A stretch of 64,000 nt of DNA from the NCBI GenBank assembly GCA_947460345.1, contig CANHGM010000003.1, forward strand, positions 1 through 64,000, in the 5' to 3' direction. The notes below the pieces were generated by a model, which saw nothing but the letters and a program-made list of their open reading frames with translations, searched no databases and had not been told where the DNA came from. Each line of letters starts with the position of its first letter. Within the stretch, counting starts at the first letter, position 1. The position numbers were made by a program, and so were the translations under genes. Shown here piece after piece: positions 16,025 to 25,842 of this stretch. Source of the stretch: Bacteroidota bacterium. GTDB taxonomy: Bacteria; Bacteroidota; Bacteroidia; UKL13-3.

Positions 16025-18379
16025 ATGAAATTAAAAAATATACTTTTATTATTTATAATCTTTACCAGCACTCAATTATTTTCTCAAAACCAAATCATAT
16101 TTCAACAAAGCCAGAAGCAAAGCATTTTGATAAACGAAATGTATGCACAAATGACTGGAAGTAGTGAAGTGAGAAATATATTAAACATACTCAATACGAA
16201 CAATACCAAAGCATATAATAAAGCCGAGTATAGTCTTGGATTGTATTACGATATTAGATTAATACAAACTTATCAAAACAATTACAATGCGACTTTAAGA
16301 CTTACCAATATAGCTACTGAAGGGGAAGTTTTGGTTGATGGTTTTAGCGTATCAAACAACCTGATACCAGACATGTTCACTTTTGATATACAGTTGATAA
16401 TGCCCAATGGATTTATCAGAACACAAACCCATTATGACAATATAAAACCCAATATGGATGGTACTTTAGTGAATGTTAATTTTATGGATACTTTATATTT
16501 GGCTGGTTCTGCATTAAGAATTGTTAACCTAAAATTAGGGTATACATATATCATCAGACAAAATTTAGAAAAAAGAATCAAGCTTATCAAAACATATAAA
16601 TCTATTAATCCATCAGAATATAACAACAACCTGAAACGCCAGAACTGGATTAATATTGATAGCTTAGAATCGTTACAAAAAATATATACCAATTCAAAAA
16701 TATTTTACAAAGAAATTGTTGCTGAAAATTTGCAACAACTAGGTTCAGACCCTGATGGTAAACTAAACCAATTAAACGAACTTAAATATACATTAGAACA
16801 ATGTAACCAACAGTTAACTGATATGAGCTCTCATGCCCCTTCATTGTATTATCAAAAAGGATTAGAAAATATAAAAAACAACAACATTTTGATGGCTGAA
16901 AAGTACTTTTTAAAATGTAATAACAATCAAAATACTTTCTTCCCTCCTGCTTTGCTACAACTAGCTAAGGTAGATTATATGAACAACAAATTAGACTCAG
17001 CTTCTACTAAATTATTGAAAGTAAAACCCTCTATAACCGATTCATTGAAACCCGAAATGCAAACGTTGGCAAATAATGTATTCAACGGTTTTCAAGCCAA
17101 TATTAGTAAAAGTATAGTTCAGAAACAGTATGTCAGTGCATTGAGCACGTTAGAGTCATCAAACAGTATATGTACAGCATTTCAATTGCAAGGTTGTGAT
17201 GTTCAGATTAATAAAAACAAAAAAACAATTATCGAAAGTACCTATAGCCAATATTTATCTGAAGCCAATACCAACTATTTAGCAAAAAATTATACGGTTG
17301 CCGAAGAGAAAACCAATGCAGCGTTAAAACTCACTACAGATTACCCTAGAGAAATATCTAACCCTAAACTAGCCTCTGACTTATATAGTAAAATAAAGCA
17401 ATCGCAATATGATGCATATATAGAAAACGGAAAGAAAATGTCTAAGAATGCTTATGGAGATGAGAACGCATTGGCTGAATTTAAAAAAGCAAAGGACATA
17501 CAAGATAAAAATTTAGTAAAAACCAATCCAACATTACCTAGTTTGATTAAAACTTCAGCAAAGAATATATACATTAAAAAACTGAATGCTATTAAAACCA
17601 ATTTAGCTACTAGCAAACTCTCCGATTCTAAAGTGCAATTCAATACCGTTTCACAAGAGATAAATAGCTACGAATTAACTTCAGACGTTGACATCAAAAA
17701 GTTGATGAATGAACTGAATCAAAAACTTGGGAACAAAGAATGCGAAGAAGCCAATATTGCAGTAAATGATATCCTAAAAACAGCAAAAGAACTTGAAAAT
17801 AAAAATGATTTTACAGCTGCATTCGTGCAATATCAAAAAGCTTCATCATTAATTCAATCTAACAAAAATTGCAATATTGATTCGAACAATATATATAAGC
17901 AAAAACAACTGATAACTCCTTGTGTGACGTATGAAAAAATGCTGAGTGATGCACAACAAGAAGTTAGCAAAACCAACTATTCTAAAGCCATAGAATGGTT
18001 AGATAAAGCATCAGAGTTATATACAACCAGCAAGTTAGAAACTTTTAACAAACCTGCATTAAACCGAGAAGAATGGACTATCAACCAAACAAATGATATA
18101 TATTTTAGGTATCAAATTGCTGATTATTATTACAAACAAAAAGACTATACAGCTTCATTAAGATTGGTGAAATCTGCCATAGATGCTGGCATGAACTATA
18201 AGCTAACAGAAGACTTGCAACAAAAACTAGGTAAATCATTAGCCAATAAAGACCATGCGAGCAAAACCAATTCGCCTAAAGTGTGGGTACTTTCATATAT
18301 ATCAGGCAACGAAAAGAAATTGAAATATTTCAAAAGCGAGTATCTGAAGCAATGGAAATTGTTAGAAAAAAACAAATAG
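16025..18379 (+). CDS. Secreted TPR-like repeat protein
   Basis: 784 residues with a signal peptide (KLKNILLLFIIFTSTQLFS). The middle and C-terminal parts are helical and show TPR-like spacing, with phrases such as LYYQKGLENIKNNNILMAEKYF, ALLQLAKVDYMNNKLDSA and FRYQIADYYYKQKDYTASL. No catalytic motif. Likely periplasmic or surface scaffolding protein. It is followed eight bases later by a T9SS-exported protein in the same direction, so the two may act together at the cell surface. Confidence 0.7.
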   Translation: MKLKNILLLFIIFTSTQLFSQNQIIFQQSQKQSILINEMYAQMTGSSEVRNILNILNTNNTKAYNKAEYSLGLYYDIRLIQTYQNNYNATLRLTNIATEGEVLVDGFSVSNNLIPDMFTFDIQLIMPNGFIRTQTHYDNIKPNMDGTLVNVNFMDTLYLAGSALRIVNLKLGYTYIIRQNLEKRIKLIKTYKSINPSEYNNNLKRQNWINIDSLESLQKIYTNSKIFYKEIVAENLQQLGSDPDGKLNQLNELKYTLEQCNQQLTDMSSHAPSLYYQKGLENIKNNNILMAEKYFLKCNNNQNTFFPPALLQLAKVDYMNNKLDSASTKLLKVKPSITDSLKPEMQTLANNVFNGFQANISKSIVQKQYVSALSTLESSNSICTAFQLQGCDVQINKNKKTIIESTYSQYLSEANTNYLAKNYTVAEEKTNAALKLTTDYPREISNPKLASDLYSKIKQSQYDAYIENGKKMSKNAYGDENALAEFKKAKDIQDKNLVKTNPTLPSLIKTSAKNIYIKKLNAIKTNLATSKLSDSKVQFNTVSQEINSYELTSDVDIKKLMNELNQKLGNKECEEANIAVNDILKTAKELENKNDFTAAFVQYQKASSLIQSNKNCNIDSNNIYKQKQLITPCVTYEKMLSDAQQEVSKTNYSKAIEWLDKASELYTTSKLETFNKPALNREEWTINQTNDIYFRYQIADYYYKQKDYTASLRLVKSAIDAGMNYKLTEDLQQKLGKSLANKDHASKTNSPKVWVLSYISGNEKKLKYFKSEYLKQWKLLEKNK

Positions 18380-18386
18380 TATATAT

Positions 18387-19667
18387 ATGAAAGCATTCAA
18401 AAAACTTTTACTAATATTTAGTTTATTAATTATTGGATTCAAAGTTCAAGCAAAACTAAGAATTATAGGAGTTGACCCTTTGAATGGTGTTTTAGCTTTT
18501 AAAAATTATTATCCTTCTGATATAAATTTAAATCAATTCATCTTATCATATAACAATATTGACACTGCTCTCGGATTGTTGCCCATTATATCGGGTGATA
18601 CTATTGTTAAATCGATGTCAATAGTTTTTATTAATGTTAAAAATCTAAATTATACTCATGGGTATTTAGCATTACATGATTTTAGATATATTCAAAAAAT
18701 AGGCTATAGTGGTGGATTAATGGACTATATGCAATGGGGGCAGCCTGGACATAAATATGAACAACTGGCTGATACAACTTTTTACTTAAAATATGACACC
18801 ATTGCTATGAAAAATGACACCATAAGGGTTTGGAAAATAAGAAGTTATATAAGCACTGCCGCTCCTTTTAGCTTCTTCGGTAACTCTATAGACAGAGGCG
18901 TTTCATTTTGGCAATCATATAAACTGCCACAGTTAGGTATTAAAATAGTAGAGGTTATTCCTAGTCTTGATATTATTAAATTTAAGAATATTGGAGGAAG
19001 CAATGTGGATGTAACTTCTTTGATTATATGTAGTGGAAACAATTGTATTGACTCATTAAAAAACACTACCCTTCTCAAAGGAAGTTTGAATTTACCCAAG
19101 AATGATACATTGGTGATTACGGGCTTATCGCTGCCTGATACCATAGGGAATGTATCCTTATTCTTTCCGATCAATATGAAAGATACTGTAAACTTGATAG
19201 ACTTTGTACAATGGGGTGGATATGCTCAAGGATACAGTTATTTAGCCCATCTCAAAAACCTTTCAGACAGCAATTCATATATACCATCGTTACCCAAAGA
19301 TACTTTATACTATACAGGAAATTTCACTAGACCTCAATTCAATACTAATTATTGGAAAGCTTATCACTATATAGCTGATACCACCCATCACAACACTACA
19401 GGTATTGCTAATATTTTAAGTTCCACATATATAGATGTATATCCTAACCCTTCACAGAAATTGGTATATATACAAAACAAAACCTCACAAAGTTATATAT
19501 ATAGATTATTAAATGGCAATGGCTCTGTGGTTAAAGAAATAAATGGTAACAATGTTATAACAGAAATGGACATTGAAGAATTGCCAAACGGAATGTATTT
19601 ATTGCAAATTTTATCAAGTAACTTTGCCCCAGCAACTCAAAAAATTATTATTAAAAACAACCCATAA
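18387..19667 (+). CDS. T9SS-exported surface protein
   Basis: 426 residues with an N-terminal signal peptide (FKKLLLIFSLLIIGFKVQA) and a C-terminal type A sorting domain (IDVYPNPSQKLVYIQN, ending in KIIIKNNP). Two similar internal segments begin near residues 26 and 185 (IIGVDPLNGVLAFKN and IVEVIPSLDIIKFKN), each followed by SDINLNQF- or SNVDVTSL-like stretches. This suggests two copies of a lamin-tail-like beta domain. Function unknown. Confidence 0.75.
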   Translation: MKAFKKLLLIFSLLIIGFKVQAKLRIIGVDPLNGVLAFKNYYPSDINLNQFILSYNNIDTALGLLPIISGDTIVKSMSIVFINVKNLNYTHGYLALHDFRYIQKIGYSGGLMDYMQWGQPGHKYEQLADTTFYLKYDTIAMKNDTIRVWKIRSYISTAAPFSFFGNSIDRGVSFWQSYKLPQLGIKIVEVIPSLDIIKFKNIGGSNVDVTSLIICSGNNCIDSLKNTTLLKGSLNLPKNDTLVITGLSLPDTIGNVSLFFPINMKDTVNLIDFVQWGGYAQGYSYLAHLKNLSDSNSYIPSLPKDTLYYTGNFTRPQFNTNYWKAYHYIADTTHHNTTGIANILSSTYIDVYPNPSQKLVYIQNKTSQSYIYRLLNGNGSVVKEINGNNVITEMDIEELPNGMYLLQILSSNFAPATQKIIIKNNP

Positions 19668-19669
19668 TT

Positions 19670-20131
19670 ATGTACGAAATTATCAACGGACTTCACGCTT
19701 GGAACAGATGGTTCATCACCATTGTGCTATTGGTGGTATTATATAAATCATTCACAGGCTGGAAAAAGAAAAGTATATTTGAAAAAGCAGACAATACCAT
19801 GAGTTTGGTGTTGATGATTTTATGTGACCTTCAATTGTTAGGTGGATTGATATTGTATATATGGTTGAGTCCGCAAACACAAGCGGCATTTAACGATTTT
19901 GGAGCCGCTATGAAAAATAGTGCTTCTAGGTTTTGGGCGGTTGAGCACATATTTGGAATGGTGATAGCTTGGGTGCTTATTCATATAGGAAGAAGCCAAA
20001 GCAAAAAAGCTGCGACTGACGAGTTGAAACACAAAAAGTTATTTATATTTACAGTAATAGCTTTTCTAATTATTATGGCTACTATTCCTTGGCCAGGCAC
20101 AGCAGCCAACAGAGCATTGTTGCCTTTCTAA
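19670..20131 (+). CDS. Four-helix membrane protein, cytochrome b-like of unknown function
   Basis: 153 residues with four hydrophobic helices (about residues 11-26, 43-64, 87-106 and 124-140). A His in helix regions (GLHAWNRW near residue 8, EHIFGMVIAW near 91) hints at heme ligation. Homologous small proteins in Bacteroidota carry only general names. It starts two bases after the T9SS protein gene, so it is likely co-transcribed. Confidence in function is low. Confidence 0.65.
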   Translation: MYEIINGLHAWNRWFITIVLLVVLYKSFTGWKKKSIFEKADNTMSLVLMILCDLQLLGGLILYIWLSPQTQAAFNDFGAAMKNSASRFWAVEHIFGMVIAWVLIHIGRSQSKKAATDELKHKKLFIFTVIAFLIIMATIPWPGTAANRALLPF

Positions 20132-20135
20132 TTTA

Positions 20136-20726
20136 TTAAAAAACAATACCCGACTTTAACACCAGTGGAGCAAAGTAAGGTGAATAAGAATCGCTGCTAG
20201 GCATCACTTGATATAAAATGCTAGCATACGTATAACTGTTGTCGCCAAAAACGCCACGTTTATAGCCAAATCCAACTAAGACCAATTTGTCCCAAGTTCT
20301 TTTTATTTCAGGGTTTTGAGTATTGATCACCGGGAAATAAGGCATATTCATGATGCCCGCTTCGGCAGTTAAAAAAACATTTGAAGTAAAAAAACCTCTA
20401 GCAAAAAGAGATGGGCCATAATATGTATAAAACTTATTTCCTCCCCCAGAAATGGGTGTGCTTACAAAATTAAATTGCAAACCAGCTGTGAGTTTTTCGT
20501 GCAATGAATAACCTAATTGTGCTCCTAAGTCGATAGGTGGTATTCCAAAGATGGGCACACCCACTTGAAAACAAAAGCTGAGTTTATCTTTAAAATCTTC
20601 AGGTAAAAACTTGTTATGAGAAGTTGAATCTCTGTTTGGATTCTCTTCACTGTATTGAGCTATAACGCTATTGCCCAAAGCCATGAACAATATAGTAGCT
20701 ATAATAGTTAATTTTATATGTTTCAT
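20136..20726 (-). CDS. Outer-membrane beta-barrel protein
   Basis: 196 residues with signal peptide (KHIKLTIIATILFMALGNSVIA). Alternating hydrophobic strands with aromatic ends (KLTAGLQFNFVST, KLVLVGFGYKRGV) indicate a small outer-membrane barrel, and it ends in a hydrophobic strand (VLKSGIVF). Convergent with the preceding plus-strand gene, four bases apart. No transport partner nearby. Confidence 0.7.
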   Translation of the reverse strand: MKHIKLTIIATILFMALGNSVIAQYSEENPNRDSTSHNKFLPEDFKDKLSFCFQVGVPIFGIPPIDLGAQLGYSLHEKLTAGLQFNFVSTPISGGGNKFYTYYGPSLFARGFFTSNVFLTAEAGIMNMPYFPVINTQNPEIKRTWDKLVLVGFGYKRGVFGDNSYTYASILYQVMPSSDSYSPYFAPLVLKSGIVF

Positions 20727-20817
20727 TTTATATACAATATTACATACAAAGGGTTAATAAGTTTCAGAAATTATAAATGTTTTTTACTTAATTTCGCTGC
20801 ACAAATATATATAAACC

Positions 20818-21882
20818 ATGATTCATAATTTTTCTGCCGGCCCAGCCATCCTACCCCCTTCTGCTATCAAAGGTTCTATTGAAGCTATTCAAAACTTTGC
20901 AGGCACAGGATTGTCAATTTTAGAAATATCTCACAGAAGTAAACAATTTGAAGCTGTGATAGAAGAAAGTATACAACTAGTGAAAGAGCTTTATCAAATA
21001 CCTGATGGATACTCTATCGTATTTCTTCAAGGTGGTGCCAGTTTGCAGTTTGATATGATACCTATGAATTTGTTAAACGAAAACGAAACTGCTGCGTATT
21101 TAAACACGGGTGTTTGGGCAAACAGAGCCATTAAAGAAGCCAAACTTTTTGGAAACGTGAATATCATCGCTTCATCAGAAGATAAAAACTTTAATTTTAT
21201 TCCTAAAGGTTATACCATTCCTTCAGATGCTAAGTATTTCCATTGTACTTCAAACAACACCATTTATGGAACGCAAATGCAATCGTTCCCTAATAGTCCC
21301 ATTCCATTAATTTGTGACATGAGCTCAGATATTTTTAGCAGACCTATAGACATTAACCAATTTGATATGATCTATGCCGGAGCACAAAAAAACATGGGCC
21401 CAGCAGGTGTTACTTTAGCCATTATCAAAAATGATATACTAGGTAAAGTTACTCGTAAAATTCCCACCATGCTTAACTACCAAGTGCATATTGACAATGG
21501 TTCTATGTACAATACGCCATCTGTGTTTGCTATATATGTTTCTATGCTCACACTTAAATGGGTAAAAGAAATGGGTGGCACAGCAGCCATGGAAAAAAGA
21601 AATACAGAAAAAGCCAATTTGTTATATGCTGAGATTGACAGAAACTCATTATTTAAAGGCACTTGCGAAGTGGAAGACCGTTCGAAAATGAATGTTTGTT
21701 TTGTGTGTAACAATGCTGAACACGAAGAGAAATTTACTCAACTAGCCAAAGAAAAACAATTAAGTGGTATAAAAGGACACCGTTCTGTAGGTGGGTTTAG
21801 AGCCTCTTTATACAATGCTTTGCCATTAGAAAGTGTTCAAGCTTTGGTAGATGCTATGCAACAATTCGAAAAAAATATATAA
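20818..21882 (+). CDS. serC: Phosphoserine aminotransferase
   Basis: 354 residues. A PLP-dependent aminotransferase that converts 3-phosphohydroxypyruvate to phosphoserine with glutamate. The N terminus [11 protein letters not shown] is typical of SerC, and the PLP lysine is K191 in [26 protein letters not shown] near the C terminus binds the phosphate group. Ten bases before serA, so the two form a serine-synthesis operon. Normal length and intact. Confidence 0.97.
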   Translation: MIHNFSAGPAILPPSAIKGSIEAIQNFAGTGLSILEISHRSKQFEAVIEESIQLVKELYQIPDGYSIVFLQGGASLQFDMIPMNLLNENETAAYLNTGVWANRAIKEAKLFGNVNIIASSEDKNFNFIPKGYTIPSDAKYFHCTSNNTIYGTQMQSFPNSPIPLICDMSSDIFSRPIDINQFDMIYAGAQKNMGPAGVTLAIIKNDILGKVTRKIPTMLNYQVHIDNGSMYNTPSVFAIYVSMLTLKWVKEMGGTAAMEKRNTEKANLLYAEIDRNSLFKGTCEVEDRSKMNVCFVCNNAEHEEKFTQLAKEKQLSGIKGHRSVGGFRASLYNALPLESVQALVDAMQQFEKNI

Positions 21883-21891
21883 GCTACTGTT

Positions 21892-22866
21892 ATGACTAAA
21901 ATACTTGCCAACGACGGAATAGACAGCACCGGCAAAAAAATGCTAGAGGATGCTGGTTTTACTGTAGACACCCAAAAAATTGCACAAGAAGAATTAGCTG
22001 AAAAACTAAAATCGTATGATGCGATAACGGTGAGAAGTGCTACTAAAATTAGAAAAGACATTATAGATGCCAATCCACAATTGAAGCTGATAGGCAGAGG
22101 TGGTGTAGGCTTAGATAATATTGATGTAGAATATGCCAAACAACACAGCATCCGTGTAATCAATACACCTATGTCGTCATCGGCATCAGTGGCTGAGATG
22201 GTATTTGCACATATATATTCAGGAGTGAGGTTGTTGAGTCACACCAACAGACAAATGAATTTAGACCCAATAAGCACATTCAATAATTTAAAGAAACTTT
22301 CGAGTAATGGAGTGGAATTGCGTGGCAAGACCATGGGTATCATTGGATTTGGTAGAATAGGACAAGAAGTGGCTAAGATAGCATTTGGTATGGGCATGAA
22401 GGTTATGGCATTCGACCCGTATGTACCAGAAATTGAATTGCCTTTCTATTTTCATGAAGCTTATAACTTACCATCTGTAAAGATAAAGTTAACCACTTAT
22501 AGCAAAGAAACGGTATTAAAAGAAGCAGACTTTATATCATTGCATGTGCCGTTTAACGAAGGCGACAAAGCAGTGATAGGAGCAGCAGAATTAAACTTAA
22601 TGAAAAAAGGAAGTGGCATAGTGAACTGTGCACGTGGTGGGGTGATAGATGAAGCAGCATTAACAGAAGCATTAAAGAGCGGACATTTGATGTTTGCTGG
22701 CTTAGATGTGTTTACCAGTGAGCCCCCAAAAGAAAAAACAGAATTGTTTACTTTGCCAAATATCAGTTTGAGTCCGCACGTGGGCGGCAGCACTGTAGAA
22801 GCTCAAAACAGGATTGGGATTGAATTGGCGGAGAAGATTATAGATTTCTTTAAAAACAACAAATAG
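21892..22866 (+). CDS. serA: D-3-phosphoglycerate dehydrogenase
   Basis: 324 residues, a short SerA without a C-terminal ACT domain. The NAD-binding motif GIIGFGRIGQEVAKI starts near residue 150. The catalytic Arg lies in NCARGGVIDE, and the catalytic Glu and His lie in TSEP and SPHVGGST. It oxidises 3-phosphoglycerate to 3-phosphohydroxypyruvate, the substrate of the SerC encoded just upstream. Followed by a clear terminator at 22889-22916. Confidence 0.95.
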   Translation: MTKILANDGIDSTGKKMLEDAGFTVDTQKIAQEELAEKLKSYDAITVRSATKIRKDIIDANPQLKLIGRGGVGLDNIDVEYAKQHSIRVINTPMSSSASVAEMVFAHIYSGVRLLSHTNRQMNLDPISTFNNLKKLSSNGVELRGKTMGIIGFGRIGQEVAKIAFGMGMKVMAFDPYVPEIELPFYFHEAYNLPSVKIKLTTYSKETVLKEADFISLHVPFNEGDKAVIGAAELNLMKKGSGIVNCARGGVIDEAALTEALKSGHLMFAGLDVFTSEPPKEKTELFTLPNISLSPHVGGSTVEAQNRIGIELAEKIIDFFKNNK

Positions 22867-22888
22867 TGTTCATTACAAAATCAAATAT

Positions 22889-22916
22889 AAGCCTCGATTT
22901 ATCGGGGCTTTTTTTT
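22889..22916 (+). terminator. Rho-independent terminator after serC-serA
   Basis: AAGCCtCGA pairs with TCGgGGCTT around a short AT loop and is followed by a run of eight or more T. Confidence 0.8.
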
Positions 22917-23053
22917 ATGGGCGGGAAGGGTTATATATATAAATATGTTTGGGGAATTATTAAAGAGTGATTTATCTGAATTAAAAATTAAAATAAAAAC
23001 AATACTCGACTCTATTTCATAAAAGTATATTGATAATGATGGATTGAACTTTA

Positions 23054-23081
23054 TTTGGTTGTATATTTAGCTATATATTTG
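23054..23081 (+). promoter_or_regulatory. Promoter of the dihydrofolate reductase-like gene
   Basis: TTTG at 23054-23057 and TATATTTG at 23074-23081, separated by 16 bases, fit the Bacteroidota -33/-7 pattern (usual spacing 17-23). The ATG follows 48 bases downstream. Confidence 0.55.
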
Positions 23082-23129
23082 TTGAAGAAAAATATTTACT
23101 ATTCTTATAAAACACAACAATAAACAACT

Positions 23130-23696
23130 ATGAGAAACTTGATATTTTTTATGCATTCATCTCTCGATGGATTTATAGCTGGCCTCAACGGTGAAATGAA
23201 TTGGATTAGTTTTGATGATGAGCTGTTCGACTTTGTTGCCACCATGACAAACAAAGCAGATGCGGCTCTATATGGCAGGGTTACCTTCGACATGATGCAA
23301 AGCTATTGGCCCAATGCTGGCAATCAACCCAACGCCTCTAAACACGACAAAGAACATTCAGCCTGGTATAAGCAAGTATCCAAAATTGTGTTGTCTAGAA
23401 CCCTTAACCAAACTGACTTTGAAAACACCACCATTATTAGCGACCAACTGGCAGACCAAATCAATCAACTAAAAAAACAAGAGGGTAAAAACATACTTAT
23501 CTTCGGAAGTCCTTCTGCTTCTCACGCTTTATTAGGACTGGGATTAATAGATGAGTTTTGGGTATTTGTAAATCCCATATTACTTGGACAAGGAATTCCA
23601 TTGTTTAAAGGAATAACAGAGCCAACCAAACTCACGCTTTTAGAAACAAAAACATTTAATTGCGGTGTGATCGCTTTGCATTATGTAAAGAAATAG
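23130..23696 (+). CDS. Dihydrofolate reductase family protein (RibD C-terminal-like)
   Basis: 188 residues. The opening NLIFFMHSSLDGFIAG and GRVTFDMMQSYW, and later GKNILIFGSPSASHALL, match the RibD C-terminal/DHFR-like fold that binds NADPH. Stand-alone members are usually uncharacterised reductases. It has its own promoter. The following genes (GNAT, methyltransferase, broken GNAT) form a run of small modifying enzymes in the same direction. Confidence 0.85.
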   Translation: MRNLIFFMHSSLDGFIAGLNGEMNWISFDDELFDFVATMTNKADAALYGRVTFDMMQSYWPNAGNQPNASKHDKEHSAWYKQVSKIVLSRTLNQTDFENTTIISDQLADQINQLKKQEGKNILIFGSPSASHALLGLGLIDEFWVFVNPILLGQGIPLFKGITEPTKLTLLETKTFNCGVIALHYVKK

Positions 23697-23736
23697 TGTA
23701 TATATTTAACTTTAAGAATTTACTTCGCATAAACAA

Positions 23737-24207
23737 ATGCAACCACATATAAGAGCATATAAACAAACTGACAAAGATGCGTGTTTACAAGCCTTTATTA
23801 GCAATGTGCCCCAGTTTTTTACAGAAGCAGAAATTGCATATTTTTCTAATTTCTTAGACTATTTCCAACAAATAATTGCAAACAATAAAACTTATTATTA
23901 TGTGGTGATAATTAATGATACCCTAGTAGGATGTGGTGGCTTTGGCGATAAAGACGGAACAGATACCATCACTTTGGCTTGGGGTTTAATACACAACAAA
24001 TACCACAAAAAAGGCTTAGGCGAACTATTATTACAACACAGGCTGAACGAAATAAAACATATATACCCTACGAAACCCATATATATTGATACCACGCAAC
24101 ACACTTTTGGTTTCTTTGAAAAATTTGGTTTTACCACCACTAAAATCACACACGATTATTATGAAAAAGGAATGCACCGCTACGATATGGTCTATCATCA
24201 ACAATAA
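23737..24207 (+). CDS. GNAT-family N-acetyltransferase
   Basis: 156 residues. Motif A of GNAT folds is visible as YHKKGLGELLLQHRL (acetyl-CoA pyrophosphate loop), preceded by the strand ITLAWGLIHNKY and followed by YIDTTQHTFGFFEKFGF. Substrate unknown. The methyltransferase gene starts six bases downstream, so co-transcription is likely. Confidence 0.85.
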   Translation: MQPHIRAYKQTDKDACLQAFISNVPQFFTEAEIAYFSNFLDYFQQIIANNKTYYYVVIINDTLVGCGGFGDKDGTDTITLAWGLIHNKYHKKGLGELLLQHRLNEIKHIYPTKPIYIDTTQHTFGFFEKFGFTTTKITHDYYEKGMHRYDMVYHQQ

Positions 24208-24212
24208 ATAGA

Positions 24213-25013
24213 ATGGAAAAAGAAAAAAACTATATAACTATAAACAAACAATCGTGGAATAAAAGGACCGATGCCCATTTTCATTCTGATTTTTATGATG
24301 TAGATGGATTTATAAAAGGCAATACCTCTTTAAACAGTATAGAGTTAAATCTTTTAGGTGATGTAACAGGCAAAAGTATTTTACACTTACAATGCCATTT
24401 TGGGCAAGATACACTTTCGCTGCAAAGATTAGGAGCAACTGTAACAGGCGTAGACCTATCAGATGTATCTATTGCATATGCCAATGAATTGGCTGCTAAA
24501 GTTGGCCTCTCTCCTACTTTTATCTGCTGCGATATTTATGAATTGCCCAAGTATTTAAATCAAACATTCGATATTGTATATACTAGTTATGGTACCATAG
24601 GTTGGCTGCCTGATATGGACAAATGGGCATCTATCGTCTCACAGTTTTTAAAACCAAATGGGAGATTTGTTTTTGTCGAATTTCATCCGGTGGTTTGGAT
24701 GTTTGACGAAGAATTTAAAAACATTGGTTATAATTATTTCAATACAGGAGTAATTATAGAATCAGAAAGCGGTACATATGCTAATAGAGATGCCCCCATT
24801 ACCCAAGAATACGTGATGTGGAACCACAGCATGAGTGAAGTGATGAATAGTTTAATTAAAAACGGTCTCGAAATAAATTTGTTAGAAGAGTTTGATTATT
24901 CTCCTTATAACTGTTTTAAAGAAACGATAGAAATTGAACCGAAGAAATTCCGAATTATACATTTAGAAAACAAAATCCCTATGGTATATTCTATTATGGC
25001 TACTAAAAAATAA
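24213..25013 (+). CDS. Class I SAM-dependent methyltransferase
   Basis: 266 residues. Motif I appears as SILHLQCHFGQDTLSLQRLGA (GxGxG replaced by QCHFGQ, as in one subgroup of UbiE-like enzymes), followed by VTGVDLSDVSIAYA and FDIVYTSYGTIGWLPDM. Substrate not known. Same direction as the GNAT gene upstream, six bases apart. Confidence 0.85.
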   Translation: MEKEKNYITINKQSWNKRTDAHFHSDFYDVDGFIKGNTSLNSIELNLLGDVTGKSILHLQCHFGQDTLSLQRLGATVTGVDLSDVSIAYANELAAKVGLSPTFICCDIYELPKYLNQTFDIVYTSYGTIGWLPDMDKWASIVSQFLKPNGRFVFVEFHPVVWMFDEEFKNIGYNYFNTGVIIESESGTYANRDAPITQEYVMWNHSMSEVMNSLIKNGLEINLLEEFDYSPYNCFKETIEIEPKKFRIIHLENKIPMVYSIMATKK

Positions 25014-25080
25014 TATATATAATTTTCAAAAAACATATTACTTTAGAATCTATATATAAAACTATGGATTCAATGATTCA

Positions 25081-25562
25081 ATGATTGAAAAAGAAAGACT
25101 TAATATTAAGAGAACTTGTTGCCTATGATGATATAGGCATGTACCAACTTGACTCAAACCCTGAAGTTCATAAATACCTAGGGAATAAGCCTGTAACAAA
25201 CATCGAAGAATGCCAACAGGTGATTGAAATGGTCAGAATACAATATATAGAAAATGGCATTGGCCGATGGGCTATGATTGAAAAATCTTCAGGTGATTTT
25301 ATAAGTTGGAGTTTACTTAAATATATGAAAGAACCTATCAACCACCATGTAAATTTTTACGAAGTGGGTTACAGACTGAGGCAAGAATTTTTAGGGAAAG
25401 GCTTCGCCACTGAATATACCAAAGCATCATTAAAATATGCCTTTGAAGTATTAAATTCACAAGAAGTATATGACATTTACCCATATTGATAATCTGAACT
25501 CAAGAAAAGTACTTGAGAAAAGTGGATTGAAATGGCTCGGAACTTTTGTATGGCAAGATTAG
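25081..25562 (+). pseudogene. GNAT acetyltransferase (RimJ/RimL-like) with two frameshifts
   Basis: The reading MIEKERL (from ATG 25081), then ILRELVAYDDIGMYQLDSNP through VYDI, then THIDNLNSRKVLEKSGLKW to WQD and a TAG at 25560-25562, is a normal RimJ-like N-acetyltransferase. It needs two one-base corrections: an extra A near 25102 (CTTAATATT) and an extra T near 25482 (ATTTACCC). As it stands the middle ORF begins at a TTG and stops early at 25489, losing the last 25 or so residues including the conserved SRKVLEKSGL helix. Two independent indels suggest a decaying gene, but assembly errors in homopolymers cannot be excluded. Confidence 0.75.
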
Positions 25563-25811
25563 AACAAACTTCCATGTATCTGGTTAAAAATAACTAAGGA
25601 GGAGTGGATAGCTTTAAGGCTTACATAACTTTGATTGTAGAGAACTGGTTTATGATATCTAAATACTTTTACCTCGAATAAGCTCAACCATTTAGACCCC
25701 TATTTCTTCATCTCATTTCGACGCTTTTTTTCAATAGGTTATAAATCAGATATTACCTAAAAATCAGATTTTCAATTAAATGAAATTTTTCAATTTTCAT
25801 TATTTCATACC

Positions 25812-25819
25812 TATTTTTG
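25812..25819 (+). promoter_or_regulatory. -7 box TATTTTTG of hppA
   Basis: TAnnTTTG box followed by GCCGCCCTAAAA, almost the same as the sequence after the rpsF -7 box (GCAGCCCTAAAA). Its position shows that translation starts at the ATG at 25843 and not at the earlier in-frame ATG at 25780. Confidence 0.6.
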
Positions 25820-25842
25820 CCGCCCTAAAATTAAATAAACAT

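Noticed and set aside
25780-25842. Longer N terminus for the membrane pyrophosphatase
   Set aside because: The -7 promoter box and presumed transcript start lie inside this extension, so the downstream ATG is used.
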